Assembly (NCBI GenBank): GCA_005765155.1
Contig: VCCP01000004.1
Coordinates: 4,154,001-4,218,000, forward strand
Direction of reading: 5' to 3'
DNA: 64,000 nt
From: Zelopaecilomyces penicillatus
Taxonomy: Eukaryota; Ascomycota; Sordariomycetes; Hypocreales; Pseudodiploosporaceae
The notes below the pieces were generated by a model. That model was not told the origin of the DNA. It searched no databases and worked only from the letters and a program-made list of their open reading frames with translations. Both the position numbers and the translations under genes were made by a program. Below, piece after piece: positions 1 through 11,369 of the stretch. Within the stretch, counting starts at the first letter, position 1; each line of letters starts with the position of its first letter.

Positions 1-3000
1 TGATGCTATTGACGATAATTGGTGATAGTGACGAGACCGGGCTAGAAGATAGCTCGGAGCTGAACGGAGTCCTCTAGTAGTCATTGCCTCAGCTACGGCA
101 TGTTGCATGTTAGCTTAATGGCGGGGAAAGGGAGATAGTCGCACAGATGGAGTCTCGGTTCCGCGAGTTGTTTGCCAAGTCGGGAAATTCGGTCCACTCA
201 GCTGCTCCATGACCCCACGAGCACAAACACACAAACTGGCGTGGAGCGACCGAGCCGGATCAGCACTGGTGTTGATATTGTTTTTCATCATCGGCATCGT
301 CGTCATGCCAAAGGAGCTCCCCGAGGGGAAGTTACAATACGGAGGGGTGCAATAATGACACACACCCTTCTCCATTCTTCATGGTGGCATCGTTGCTAGA
401 TAGGTCGTGATGTAACTGAACTATCTACTTGTTACAACGGGCTCAGTCACTCGGAGACTTTACTTTTCTTTATTTCACTTTGTGTATCGGACAGTCCAGA
501 AATAGAAAGCCCTAAGTCAGGGCTGGCAGGGCACATTTGAGTTCTCATCAACACAAGGTTATGTGGTTGCATCGCTGAGCCCGTCACATTGGGGATTCTC
601 CGAAAAGGGCTCAAGGGGTTCCCACTCACACACGCGGCGTGCGCCCGCCATCCAGGGAATGACGTACTCAATCTGAATGGATTCATAACAAGTATTACTG
701 TGCATTGCACGAATACTAAATAAGCAACTCTAACAATGAGCGTATGTATGACAAACAAACATATTGTAGTCTATATACACACCCGTACAGAGCAAAGCCG
801 TCAATATCGCTGAGAGCCGAAAATGGAGCCACAGCGATCACCGAAATTTGGCCAATCTATTGCTGAAATTGACTGCGTTTACACAGACCAGGCCCAGCTT
901 TGTTCGAAAATTTTTCTCGAAAAAAACAATTTAAGAAAATCTAAAATTTAAATTTAAAAACAGGGGGGCAGGCATCTATACCCTACACAGAGACATTAAA
1001 CCATGAAAAAAATGAAGAAGTCGAAACATGCAATAATAGACGTGGGAAAAAGAACAAAGGGACACAGGGAGAGATAAAGGGGGCAATGCCAGACAGCACA
1101 TCGTGTTCTAGAGCTCAAAAGGGGCGGTGATACAAGTGGGTTTGCCTTGCACGTACAATGTACACGGCGAATGTCACTGACAGACCTGTAAGGGGAATAT
1201 CCTGCGAGGTACGGCGTACGGAAAACAAATCCTCGAGTTTAATCTGTCGGGTTGGACTGAGGTATTCGCTACCTACCTAATTAGACCACGATCGAATAGG
1301 CATGGGCGTGTCAGGAGGCGTGGGCGCTATTGTGAATAGCCATTGGCTTCAAGTTGGTGTTTCTTATTCCCATCCGCATTCTGGACCACACAGACATGAC
1401 CGTAGCAGATAGCGGCCCCAGAAAAGCGCAGAAGTTGCGGTGCCGTCGGTGATCATCAGTCGTTCTCCAGCTTTTGTTTTAGGAAAGGCCCCGGCTGGCC
1501 GTGCCTTTGGGTGCGTGGAGTACAGGTTTGTGCATGTAGGTACTAAGGCATGTGCTAGGTATGTGTTTGTACAGAGGGAGTACCACTACCTTGTACAACG
1601 ACTAACATGATTACAACACTAACACCAATGAGAACAAGGGTCGGCGCAAGGAGAAGGGGAGGACAGAAACGAGGAGGATGCGAATTCTGGGCTGCTGCTT
1701 CCCAGGGCGCTGGAACTGGGCTGGACAGTCATCACTAAGGCAGCTCACTCAGCCAGGGATTCATTCAGCGCATGGAGTGTCAGCCTGCTGTACGAACGAG
1801 GTATGTACAATATGGAACAGTAACAGTACAACAAAGATGAGGTAGGTCCTGAGTCCTGAGGCAATCCAGCATCTCGCCTGGGATGTTGGATGCTGGGGCC
1901 GCCATGATTACTTCCTCCTTTTTTTTTTTTTTTGGTACAGACAGGCACGCCTCACAATGTGATAGGTAATTAGGGCATCACCGCAATGTCTGGGCACGCT
2001 GCAAAGGACAAAAGGCATGGGATCAACTACATGTCGTTGCCCTATGGCTTTCATGGGCCAACCGCTATTCACCACTGTTGGTGCGTCTGCAGCAGCATTT
2101 CCAGCATCCAGCATCTACCACACGGCGACGCCCCGTCTTTCCGCAGTAATTACTGCATACTTTACATAAACAAGGACTCGGATACTTGACCTTTAATAGT
2201 ACCAGTCAGTGGCATTCCTGCCGTTGCTGGAAACTGGGGTTTGCGCGGAGCGGACTGGTTGACCGGCTCGTTCTGCAGGCAGTGCACCGGCTTATCAGGG
2301 GCCGCTGCTGTGAGCCACACTCAGAAGGCAGCGGTGCCATTTGCCATGACCACCCACCCCAAATCCAGCCATTGGTAGCTCGACCCTAATCAGAGAGGCA
2401 AAGTCATGAGATGTTGTTTGGGTTGTGATTGTGGTTGTGGTTGTGTGCGAGTGTGTGTGTGTGTGCGTTTGTGTCTGGTACAAACAGTACAGCGCGGTTA
2501 CCTGTGTCCGCTGCCAAGTGCTCTGGAAAGTACGGGTACAGACCGGTACAATTGATGGGTGCGTACGTCCTTCCCAGCTGTGGCGCGCATTGGCCAGAGT
2601 CCAGTCTGCTACCCACACACCCTCTTCGCTGGACAACTTCTCTCCCTCTCATCCATCCATCCATCACCCAGCAGAAGACCAGCACCAGAGACAACCCAGA
2701 GACAGCCCTGAAGCCACACATCCCCACCGCTCGTTGTGGGGGGCGTGGCTTTAGCAAACGAAGGCGTTGCGAGATGCGACAGCCCCCCCCGTCGCTGCCT
2801 CATTGCTTTCGTATCTAAACCATGGGCATCGCGCCCAGTCCGTTCCCTTCCCTCTTCCTCAAGCAACAAACAACAACACAAACTAACCTGACGATTCGTA
2901 TTGAGAATCACCTGTCACAGTCCTGATCATCGCGCCAGCTCTGCCATATACAAGTTCATTACCGTTTTGTCTTGCCACTATACGAGCCACGCCAAACTCC

Positions 3001-3241
3001 CTAGACGTCACTGGCTCTGCTCGACTGGTACGTACCGTCTTTCGCTGCATTTCCAATCAATGACTCAAGCCTCCTGACCGGAGTCTTTCTTCATCACCAC
3101 TGTCACAAGTGTATTCTCATCGTTGTCGCATGCTGCGCTCGTCCTGAGTCTACTCACACTTATACTGCATTTTGCGTACATGTGCTAACAGCCCGTCCTC
3201 GCTGCGCAGACAGCGTATTGAAGCACCGCATTACTGGTAAC
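1..3241. other. Intergenic region / STB3 leader, no gene recognised
   Basis: I see no coding region with family similarity here. The open frames are short, overlap on both strands and lack splice logic. Positions 2400-3240 are rich in CT and CA and contain CATC repeats near 2650, as expected for a fungal promoter and 5' leader of the downstream regulator. A very small upstream frame (ATG, one Cys codon, TAA) lies at 3180-3188. A perfect RRPE-type sequence (GAAAATTTTTC, reverse strand GAAAAATTTTC) lies at 906-916, far from any gene I can identify. It may belong to a gene left of the window. Confidence 0.5.
3180..3188 (+). promoter_or_regulatory. Minimal upstream ORF (ATG TGC TAA) in the STB3 leader
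   Basis: ATG at 3180 is followed by one cysteine codon and a stop, ending 53 nt before the main ATG at 3242. If the transcript begins upstream of it, scanning ribosomes would meet this frame first. The transcription start is not known, so function is only possible. Confidence 0.35.
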
Positions 3242-4312
3242 ATGGCTTCCATGGCATCTGTTGCTCGCGATATCCCCCAGGCCTCCTTGAGCCGAGACAA
3301 CTTGACTGTTGTAGCGGCCAGGAGCGATCCGGCGACGACTGTGACACGACCTCAAGACCTCCCCACCCCTCCGAACTCCATATCTCCCATCCTTCCGGCG
3401 CACGGCCTGAAGGCGCAACTCCAAAAAGCCCGGCTCGAGCCCGTTGACTCCGACTTGGATCTCCAAGATAACGCCCACAGCTATGAGAGATCTGTATCAC
3501 CGGCAGTTGATGCGGCGGGCACCATCACTAGTGTCATGCTTGCGAAGCATCACTTGCCTGAGATCTTGCTTAACCACGGCCCTCTAGCCATTAGGCATAT
3601 CATGGGATACCTGACAACATCAGTCCCTGGATTTTCGGGTATTGCTCCAACCAAGGCCCGAAGAGTGGTTGTAGGAGCTTTGGAAGGGCGAGGTGGAGAA
3701 GGTGGAGGCATTGATGGAGACGTGGTGTTCGATAAGGTGGGCTGGGGGCGGTGGGATGCTCGCAGACGAGGACAAAAGCCACGCAGCCGTCAATCTACAC
3801 CACCAAGCAGGTCAGGCTCCTTAGTCACAAGCATACCCATCTCCAGGCACATTGGAAGGAACCAGGAGCGGAAGAGGTTGAATATCTCCGGGTCAAGTGG
3901 CGGAGAATCCTTCCACTTCTCCCACGACGACCATGACGCATCCATCCTGGAACATGAAGCAGACCAAATGTCGTTGGATGGCTCTGGATCAGCTTCTTGT
4001 TCCGAGGCCCCGGATGACGATGTGGCCATGAATGACGACCCTGAAGATGTCACTGATGACGAGGATTGGGCAGCGATGGGCGCCGCTGCTCTACGAGCCG
4101 AGTCATATCCCAATATGGCCGCGGCCGAAGGAGATGCTCGCTTACAGCCTCGTAACACTTATGCTACAAATGGATTACGCTCTTTCTCGGCCAGTTCTGG
4201 CATGGCGCGTGCACCACAAACTACACAACTCGACTTCTCTGCTTTCGCTGGCACATCTGCTGCCCAAGAGCGCGAGGCTGTCGAGGCTCTTCTTCGACTG
4301 GGATCTGTATAA
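3242..4312 (+). CDS. STB3: Stb3-like Sin3-binding transcriptional regulator
   Basis: An intronless 356-residue protein starting at the ATG at 3242; upstream codons in this frame have no ATG. Residues about 95-178 match the Stb3 (Sin3-binding) domain, including LPEILLNHGPLAIRHIMGYL, VPGFSGIAPTKARRVV and a GWGRWDARRRG segment. In yeast Stb3 binds the ribosomal RNA processing element (RRPE) and Sin3, linking nutrient signals to expression of ribosome-biogenesis genes; a similar role here is inferred. The middle is basic and serine-rich (residues 180-225). An acidic stretch at 256-275 is followed by the conserved-looking DEDWAAMGAAALR, and the C-terminus ends in a short EREAVEALLRLGSV helix. The leader contains a two-codon upstream frame at 3180-3188. 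Identification by the domain is firm; target genes are inference. Confidence 0.88.
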   Translation: MASMASVARDIPQASLSRDNLTVVAARSDPATTVTRPQDLPTPPNSISPILPAHGLKAQLQKARLEPVDSDLDLQDNAHSYERSVSPAVDAAGTITSVMLAKHHLPEILLNHGPLAIRHIMGYLTTSVPGFSGIAPTKARRVVVGALEGRGGEGGGIDGDVVFDKVGWGRWDARRRGQKPRSRQSTPPSRSGSLVTSIPISRHIGRNQERKRLNISGSSGGESFHFSHDDHDASILEHEADQMSLDGSGSASCSEAPDDDVAMNDDPEDVTDDEDWAAMGAAALRAESYPNMAAAEGDARLQPRNTYATNGLRSFSASSGMARAPQTTQLDFSAFAGTSAAQEREAVEALLRLGSV

Positions 4313-6258
4313 TACCAACTGCATGCACGGCGTTTTTTTGGGGGGACACGACATTTTTTTTATATGTCCCACGGAATTGTGTGAACTAGGTTCTGGCCGG
4401 GCTGGTTGGTTGGGTCAGGGAATACGTGTCGGCATATGATGGTTGAGGCGGCGTCCCTCAAGTATCACACATCTCTCACGCTGACGACGACACGGCTCTT
4501 TGCATGCCAATCCTTTTTTTTAATCATTGCTTTTATTTTTCGACATTCGGAGCTTTGGTCTGCACTACTTGCAAGATCCGGTGGGTTACCATTTCCTGGC
4601 TGGACCTTGGATGGAAGACCTTGGCGCATCTCCGAGGATCATCTCGAGCATTACCATCGTCGGCAATTGAAACACAAATACTATACAACACGGATGCGAT
4701 GCATCCTCGATACCCCTACTACGGTTGTGTAGCCCGTTTCCGCTCCATTTCTCGGAGCGCGATGATTTAATGCTTATTGGCACTTTAATGTGCCTGAAAT
4801 TTTTTGCTTGTTTCTCTCTCGTCTCAGGACGATTTTCAGACCCCTGGATGGGATGGCTGGCCTTTCTTCTTACTTTTGCGCTTTTCGCAACTCAAACACC
4901 AAACATATACTTTTGCACATATACGCCTACTCAACTAATAATACGCCTTCAACATGGCGGTCGCTACTTCGACATTCCCTCTGGATGAGCATATGAACTG
5001 TCCTTATTGCATGATTTAGGGCATGTTTCTGTCGTTACCCTGGGTTTGGGATGGAATTTGCATTCTTTCTCCACTTCATCATTTTAGCTATCCCGATTAT
5101 GGGAGATTATCGTGTGGAGGACACAACAAACTTTTATAGATAGACGCCGGGATGGATGATGGTCAGGTGAGCTTGGCTTGAGGTAACCATGGCTGCATGG
5201 TTTGAAAGAACGGAACTTGACGGACGGGCAAAGAGGATTTCCACCCTTTGTCTTGAATATCCGAAGTGAAGCAAGAGAAGGATAAAAGACACAAAAAAAA
5301 AACCTTTTTGGGTGACGGGCGTGATTAGGTAGCTTCTTCCATAGCCTCTTTGACGGTTCCCAACTCTACAAAATGGAAGTCTTAATCATTCCCTTCTCAT
5401 ATTACTTTCGTCTCTGCACGTAGCTTACATTGATGCTCATTTGACATGTTATTCTTACTCATATGTTTCTGTCTTTGTGTGTTTTAGAATTGGTACTTTG
5501 GTATGCGGCTATAACACATAACGGTGTATAGCCAAGGGTCAAGACGCCAGGGTGCATCTGTACCTTGATCGGGGCCGTTGCAGACATGTAGTAGTTCCAC
5601 GTGGGACAGTGTCGCTTGTACAGATGTTTGTTGATAAGCTTATTGATCGTCATGGTGATTATTTCCCCTCTCCCCTCTCCCCTCTCCTCGGCCGCGCGCA
5701 GTCTGCAGGTGGTTGTTTCTCTCTCATCCCACACGCACAGACCAACTTCAATTGTGTTGTGTGATTATATTCGAAACATGGAGAGAGAGAAAGAGAGAGG
5801 GACACAAACAAAAACAAACAGGCAAACAAGTCCATTGATGAAACAAAACAAATCGATAGTTTTTATTTTTATTTATTTATATCTAGCCCGTGTTGTATTC
5901 CGTTTCGGCTATTTTCTTTATTATTGCATGGGGGCTGAATAGGAAACAATATCTTTTTGTTGTGGAAGATAGTGCGCCAAGTATCCCGCGTTTGCACAAG
6001 ACCAGTTCCACACGTATTTTCCTAGATTTTTGAGGGTGGATGGGTATATGACACGTACCTGAGTTACACGTTTTCTACAATCCTCATGAAATATCATGGG
6101 CAAGGCAAGGTTTAGAATGGAAAGACGGACAATCGAGAAGCGTTATTTACAAATCCAGCCAATGATGTAAGAGGCGAAGTATGACAGCAGCCGAGACATA
6201 GCTCTCCTTTGCATGGCTTTTACGTTACTGCCGTTCTGCCGTCTTCGGTCTGTTTCGG

Positions 6259-7148
6259 CTTGGCAGGTAGAAAGATTCAGCATTGGCAATGACGGAGACG
6301 ACTCACAGCATTGTATCGAGGAGGGAGGGGTGGGAGAAGCTTAGCCAGGGGGCAAGAGACTAGACTGCAGGTTTGTCATAGCCCATTCCCTCACACACAA
6401 TCTTCCAGCCGAAAGATAGATAGATGGTGGTGGGGGGAGGAGAAGAGCCGAAGTGGTTGTCAACAAAAATATCGCATCAGCAGACAGTAAATCAACACAA
6501 CTTGGCCAAGAAGAGGTCAAACGGTCTTGGCAGGGTTTTCTCTTTCAAGAAGAACATGCCCAGCCAATGCTAAGCCGTCTCGGTGGGCAGCCATGCTGAA
6601 GAGGCAACGTGCGCAACGATGAAGCAACTTCCGCGGGGGGAACCAAAAAGGAGGGAGTAAAAAGCTGGGCTAATTAGTACTGTCATGTTTGTACTTTGTA
6701 CATGTGTGTTGTTTAGAGCAAGCCAAGTTTACGAAGCACAAAGACATAAGACAGCGAACCAAACCTGTTAGTTGTGACTTTCGTGTTCTGTTGCCGCTTC
6801 TTTTTGGCATGTATCCGTACATACAACACGGATAGGTTAGTACTCCGCGTATTGGCAAAGGTTATCAAGCCAAGCTCCCCGTTGAGCCGTTGGCACAAAG
6901 CTGAAAGGCGATGCCAAGCTGGGCCCCATCCATCCCCACCAACCCCCCCGTCGGGAAGAGCAAAATGCCCAGCTCGCCCAGGGTCTTGGCTCTAAAAAGC
7001 TTATGCGGACCCAAGCCTAGTATTCTCCACAGCCAAGTTTGCACTGCCGCTTTTTGTCGTCATCTGGAAAATCTTGGCGGTGCCTTTGGGGGGAGAGGAG
7101 CGAACGGCGTAGCAGATAATAATTGACCATATTACGCTACATCTTGGC
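6259..7148. promoter_or_regulatory. Distal group of PacC consensus sites (12 copies)
   Basis: GCCARG or its complement occurs at 6259, 6344, 6501 and 6505 (overlapping, CTTGGCCAAG), 6526, 6722, 6869, 6913, 6985, 7032, 7073 and 7143. About one per kilobase is expected by chance. The group lies 2.2-3.1 kb upstream of the pacC start, so it may serve pacC or an unseen transcript. Binding is inferred only from the consensus. Confidence 0.45.
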
Positions 7149-8162
7149 GGGTCTTGTCGCTCACCCTTTCGATTCTTGGGGCCGGCCCTAATCAGAATCG
7201 TCAGGGAGCAAAGGGCCTAGACGCCGTCCGAGGAGCAGGGGGCATCTCATAGAGTTGATTCCACCACGTGTCCCACAACCGTGGAGCTTCCATGGTCTAA
7301 TTTGGTGGTGATTGTGATTGAGTGGGTGTGGTGGGCTGCTAGGCGAGCAGTTGAGTTGGGATCAACCAGCCGAAACCTTAATTCCCTCAGGTTCATATGT
7401 GCTCGATGGGATGAAAAGGCTCGGACGCCATCAGCCAGTGCTTGCACATGCTTGAGAGATGCAATACTGCAATAGTATGTGTCTATTTTTACAATGTACG
7501 CGTGTATGCTGCGCCAGAGGTATCCTGTGTTTCGACGTGAAGCATCATACCAGAAAGCAACATGGGGGCCATGGTACCTGATCAGCCAACGCGCCCAGAG
7601 CGACTGTGCAGCTAGACATCCCATCGTATGCCAAATCGTCTTCTTGTTGCAAGATGAAGAACCCGATGCATCGGACAACAGCCATGCACCCATACTGTTA
7701 ATTCGGCCGGCGTTGTGCCACTCTAGTTGTTGACCGGGGGTGCCGGCGTATCCGGGGGGTAGAGGGAAGCAGTTTAGTCAGGCAGGCGTCGGAACTGAAG
7801 ATGTTTGTCGCAAAGGCCAGCCATTTCGCGAATGCGCTGTGCTGCGCATCCTGGCCGTTCTTGCAGAGAGATGTGGGAGATTCAACCAGTGGTGCTGCCA
7901 ATATTATGATTGCGTGTTCTTGACAATTGCCAAATGCGGCGCGGCCCCCGTGGCTGGTCTGCTGTGGTTCTGAGCCGCTCCCCTGGACACAGGGCCCCAT
8001 AGCACTCGTAATATGGGACAGGGCGTCTGTCTTTGTTTTGAGAGGGCTCTAGGCTCTAGGCTGTTCAATACTTTGGCTGTGTGTCGCTCCCCAGCTGCTG
8101 AGATCGTGGGAGAGACGGCGTCTGGGGGAGGGGGGCTCGTTTCGGTGGTGTTCTGGGCAAGG

Positions 8163-8190
8163 CTTGGCCCTTGCTTGGCTATTGCTTGGC
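8163..8190 (-). promoter_or_regulatory. Three PacC sites at exact 11 bp spacing
   Basis: CTTGGC, the complement of the PacC consensus GCCAAG, starts at 8163, 8174 and 8185. All three are in the same orientation and 11 bp apart, which puts them near the same face of the helix. They lie about 1.2 kb upstream of the pacC start codon. Confidence 0.5.
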
Positions 8191-8614
8191 TATGCGGCGG
8201 AGAGAGGGGTTGAACGCCTCGGCAGGCGGAAAGCTTGATTCTGGACCTGGGCCAGACGCATGCAGATGCAGAATAGTGTGGAAGCGCGACAGAAGATGGG
8301 TCGAGGGGGCGCCGCTTCTGGAGCGGCCGGTGATGCGAATGGAGCAACGGACGACAAACGGCGACGTGGTATTCGTGAAGGAGCAGCCACACGAATCGTA
8401 GGCTTGGGGTTTGTGCTTTGAGGTCGAGCTTTTGTGCTTTTATGGGTAAATTACTCAGAATTCGAGAACGAGGTAACTTGTCATATCGCAGTTTGTCGAA
8501 GGCAGTTAGGAAGGTACTGGAGTTGATCTGAGGCTGAGCTGTGGTATTATTAGTCTGGGCCCCAACATCACACCCAACACCAACCACAACACTACTAAAC
8601 ACCTAAACCGAACA

Positions 8615-8746
8615 ATGGCAGACGGAACGTGTCCGGGACTTGGAATGGCGAGCTTCGTCTGGGCTCAAACTCGCCCAGCTCGAACCACTCACACAATCCA
8701 CACGACGAGATTAACCTCCCATTCGCTGTGCAGCAGTGGCAGAGCA
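8615..8746 (+). other. Candidate upstream ORF (43 codons) in the pacC leader
   Basis: ATG at 8615 sits in a strong context (ACAATGG) directly after a CA-rich stretch that looks like a fungal 5' untranslated leader. The frame runs 43 codons to TAG and resembles no known protein. It may be an upstream ORF of pacC if transcription starts before 8600, or it may be chance. Confidence 0.25.
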
Positions 8747-8928
8747 TAGCCGCAAACAATGATGTCAAAGCTGCTCCCCTAATTCCTTATCCTTATATTC
8801 ATGTAGACAGCATCGCGCCTCCCCCCTCCTCCGGTAAAACGCTTGACGCACAGGTGGTCCAGCTTGTGTGAGGCCGAGAAGGCCATGCTGGGCCACGAGG
8901 CCAATCGAAGGTGGCGGATGGATCCAAT

Positions 8929-9101
8929 GCCAAGAAACGCCAAGGCTTGGCACTCTTGGCTCTTTCCTCGCCTGCCACACGTTGCGGCGTCGCTGTCAGT
9001 ATCTGGTACTTTTGCTACTGTGGCTTACATGTGCTGTGAAAAGGTACCGTTCCTGACCGGGTACGCCGCGCCCTGTGCCAAGCCTGCCAAGGCGCGCCAA
9101 G
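8929..9101. promoter_or_regulatory. Proximal PacC site arrays in the pacC promoter
   Basis: Seven GCCAAG sites occur in 173 bp. Four are at 8929, 8939, 8946 (reverse) and 8955 (reverse). The middle two form the palindrome GCCAAGGCTTGGC at 8939-8951. Three more, all forward, are at 9077, 9086 and 9096. They lie 260-430 bp upstream of the ATG, a normal promoter position. PacC regulates its own gene in Aspergillus under alkaline conditions; direct autoregulation here is inferred. Confidence 0.6.
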
Positions 9102-9358
9102 ACTTTCCGCTCGCCTTCTTGCTCTTCGCCCAGAATTGAGCGTCAAATGTAAAGAGACCTGTCGCCCCCAGAAGCAGGCCCATTTGAGAGGCTCCTTCCC
9201 CAAGCACCTCCGAACTCTGATTCTGTTCTCAAACATTCGCGTGAATCGAGAGAGGCGACAAAGAAACACTTCCTATCATCGACATTGACCAGCCGTGTGT
9301 GAGTTTTTCGTCGTCTCGTGTCTCAAGCGCGGCTATCCGGCTCTACCGATACTCCGCA

Positions 9359-11369
9359 ATGTCGGGCCATGCCACCGAAGCCGCTCAGGCTTCGGCCTCT
9401 AGCAACAGCAGCGCCGACTCCAAATCGGCCACGCCAGCGCCGTCCAGCGCAACTTCGAATGCCTCGCAGCAAACTGCTGCTTCATCCGCTTCCGACGAGC
9501 CCGTCCTCACCTGCCGTTGGAATGCCTGTATGCAAAAGTTTGGCACTCCTGAGATGCTCTATGTAAGTAACAACTTGATCGCGTGCCAACTTTGCTGTCC
9601 ATGAGACGACATTATGCTAAACGATGTTTCTGTAGGAGCACATTTGCGAACGCCATGTTGGTCGCAAAAGCACAAACAACTTGAGTCTTACGTGCCAGTG
9701 GAACTCGTGTCGCACTACCACCGTCAAGCGTGATCACATCACTTCCCACATCCGTGTTCACGTTCCCCTCAAGCCTCACAAGTGTGAGTTCTGCGGCAAA
9801 TCATTCAAGCGCCCTCAAGACTTAAAGAAGCATGTAAAGGTGATTAGGTTTTCCTCCCGCAACGTTCTACAACATTGTACTAACAACTTGCTTCAGACTC
9901 ATGCCGACGACTCAGTCCTTGTCCGCCCAGGACATGATCAGGGTGGTGTAAACTATAGACCTCAAGTCGCAAAGGGTAAGTTCTTCGATAGCAACTCAAG
10001 TTACCCAACACTATGAAGAAAAAGAGCCTAACATGACTATTTCTTAGCGCCAAGTTACTACGACCATAATGGCCAGATGAGAGGCGGCGGTACTGGATTT
10101 CCTCAGACCGGCCCTCACACCGGTGGTTACTATGCGCCACAGCCATCGACCAACTATGGACTCTATTTCAGCCAACCCCATCTTAATACGCCGCGAGCAG
10201 AGCATATAAGCTATAACAATGCCGGAGGATACGACCGCAAGCGCACTTTTGACATGGTTGACGATTTCTTTGCCAGCGCCAAGCGTCGCCAGATTGATCC
10301 GTCTTCTTATGCCCAGATCGGCCGTTCTTTGATGCCTCTCCACGGCGCGCTCTCCATCCCCAACGGGCCCATGATTGCCTCCGAGCAACAGTACATGCAT
10401 CATCAACAGCCAGCTCCGTCCGTTATGCACAATGGCCCGGCACCAACCCAGAACCCTCTGGCGCAACAGTATTACCTACCCATGCCCAACGCCAGGACGC
10501 AAAAGGATCTTATTCAAATCGACAACCTCCTCGGCCAGATGCAAGATACCATCTACGAAAATTCTAGCCATGCCACTGCCGGAGTCCACATCCATCACGG
10601 CGACAATCACTTTGGCGGTTATCGCAATACCCCATCGCCATCCACGATTCATCGGGGCGTTCCGGGTACCGGCATGCATGTCACAGCTGACGGCTATCAC
10701 TCAATGTCGGCAGCCAATATGGCATCGCCTCTCACGGCCATCTCATCAACTGGCACTCCCGCCGTGACACCACCTTCTAGCTCCATGTCCTACACATCTG
10801 GTCACTCCCCTAGCCCATCTGCGTCAGGTCTCTCCCCACAGTCTCGCCATAGCTCGACTACCTCCTCAGTGATGTATCCCAGCTTGCCTACCAGCCTCCC
10901 CGCCGTCAGCCATGGTTTCGGTCAGTCAACCACCGCAACTCTGGGTCCTAGTTATGACAATAATGAGCGCCGCCGTTACTCTGGAGGCATGTTGCAGCGG
11001 GCACGCGGCGCACCACCCAGATCAACTGACGAACCTAGCGGCACAACTACTCCCAAGGCCCACGAATCTGCGGTGTCTACAGGCTCACCATCTTCCGAGT
11101 CAGATGTCAGCGAGGCTACTCGTGAGCGGGAGGAACAGTATGATCGCTGGCTTGAGAACATGCGTGTCATTGAAACTCTCCGTGAGTACGTGCGAAGCCG
11201 CCTGGACCGCAGAGACTTCATCGCAGAGGAAGCAGAGCGCGCCAGACTCGAGAGAGACGGTGATGCTATGGATGTTGATGTTAGGAGCCCAAAGCACACA
11301 TCCCGCGAGATGCCACGATCTAAGGACGGACCCTCACTGTACCCGATCCTCCCTGTACCTGGATCTTGA
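9359..11369 (+). CDS. pacC: PacC/Rim101 ambient-pH zinc-finger transcription factor
   Basis: Exons 9359-9562, 9636-9839, 9897-9975 and 10048-11369 join in frame to give 602 residues. The protein has the three PacC C2H2 fingers: C52/C57/H70/H75, C88/C93/H106/H110 and C118/C121/H134/H138. Intron 1 splits finger 1 and intron 2 splits finger 3. A bipartite basic signal (DRKRTF...AKRRQ, about 225-241) follows. Two YPxL motifs, YPSL at 439-442 and YPIL at 594-597, flank the ERRRYSGGMLQRARG segment (about 469-483). In the known pathway PalA/Rim20 binds such motifs and PalB/Rim13 cleaves near the region between them. PacC activates alkaline-expressed and represses acid-expressed genes in the nucleus after proteolysis. 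Many PacC sites upstream suggest self-control. The ATG at 9359 is the first in frame before the fingers. Confidence 0.96.

Larger units (their letters stand above)
4313..9358. other. Long intergenic region upstream of pacC
   Basis: About 5 kb without a gene I can support. Positions 4313-6200 are AT-richer and presumably include the STB3 3' end. From about 6250 to 9101 the PacC consensus GCCARG (either strand) is very frequent: I count 23 copies. A 43-codon frame starting in a good context (ACAATGG) lies at 8615-8746 after a CA-rich leader-like stretch; it could be an upstream ORF of pacC. A 232-codon open run on the minus strand at 7904-8602 begins with GTG and contains no ATG, so I do not call it a gene. 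Confidence 0.5.

Noticed and set aside
7904..8602. 232-codon open run on the minus strand upstream of pacC
   Set aside because: It opens with GTG, contains no ATG at all, has no recognisable domain and overlaps PacC-site arrays.
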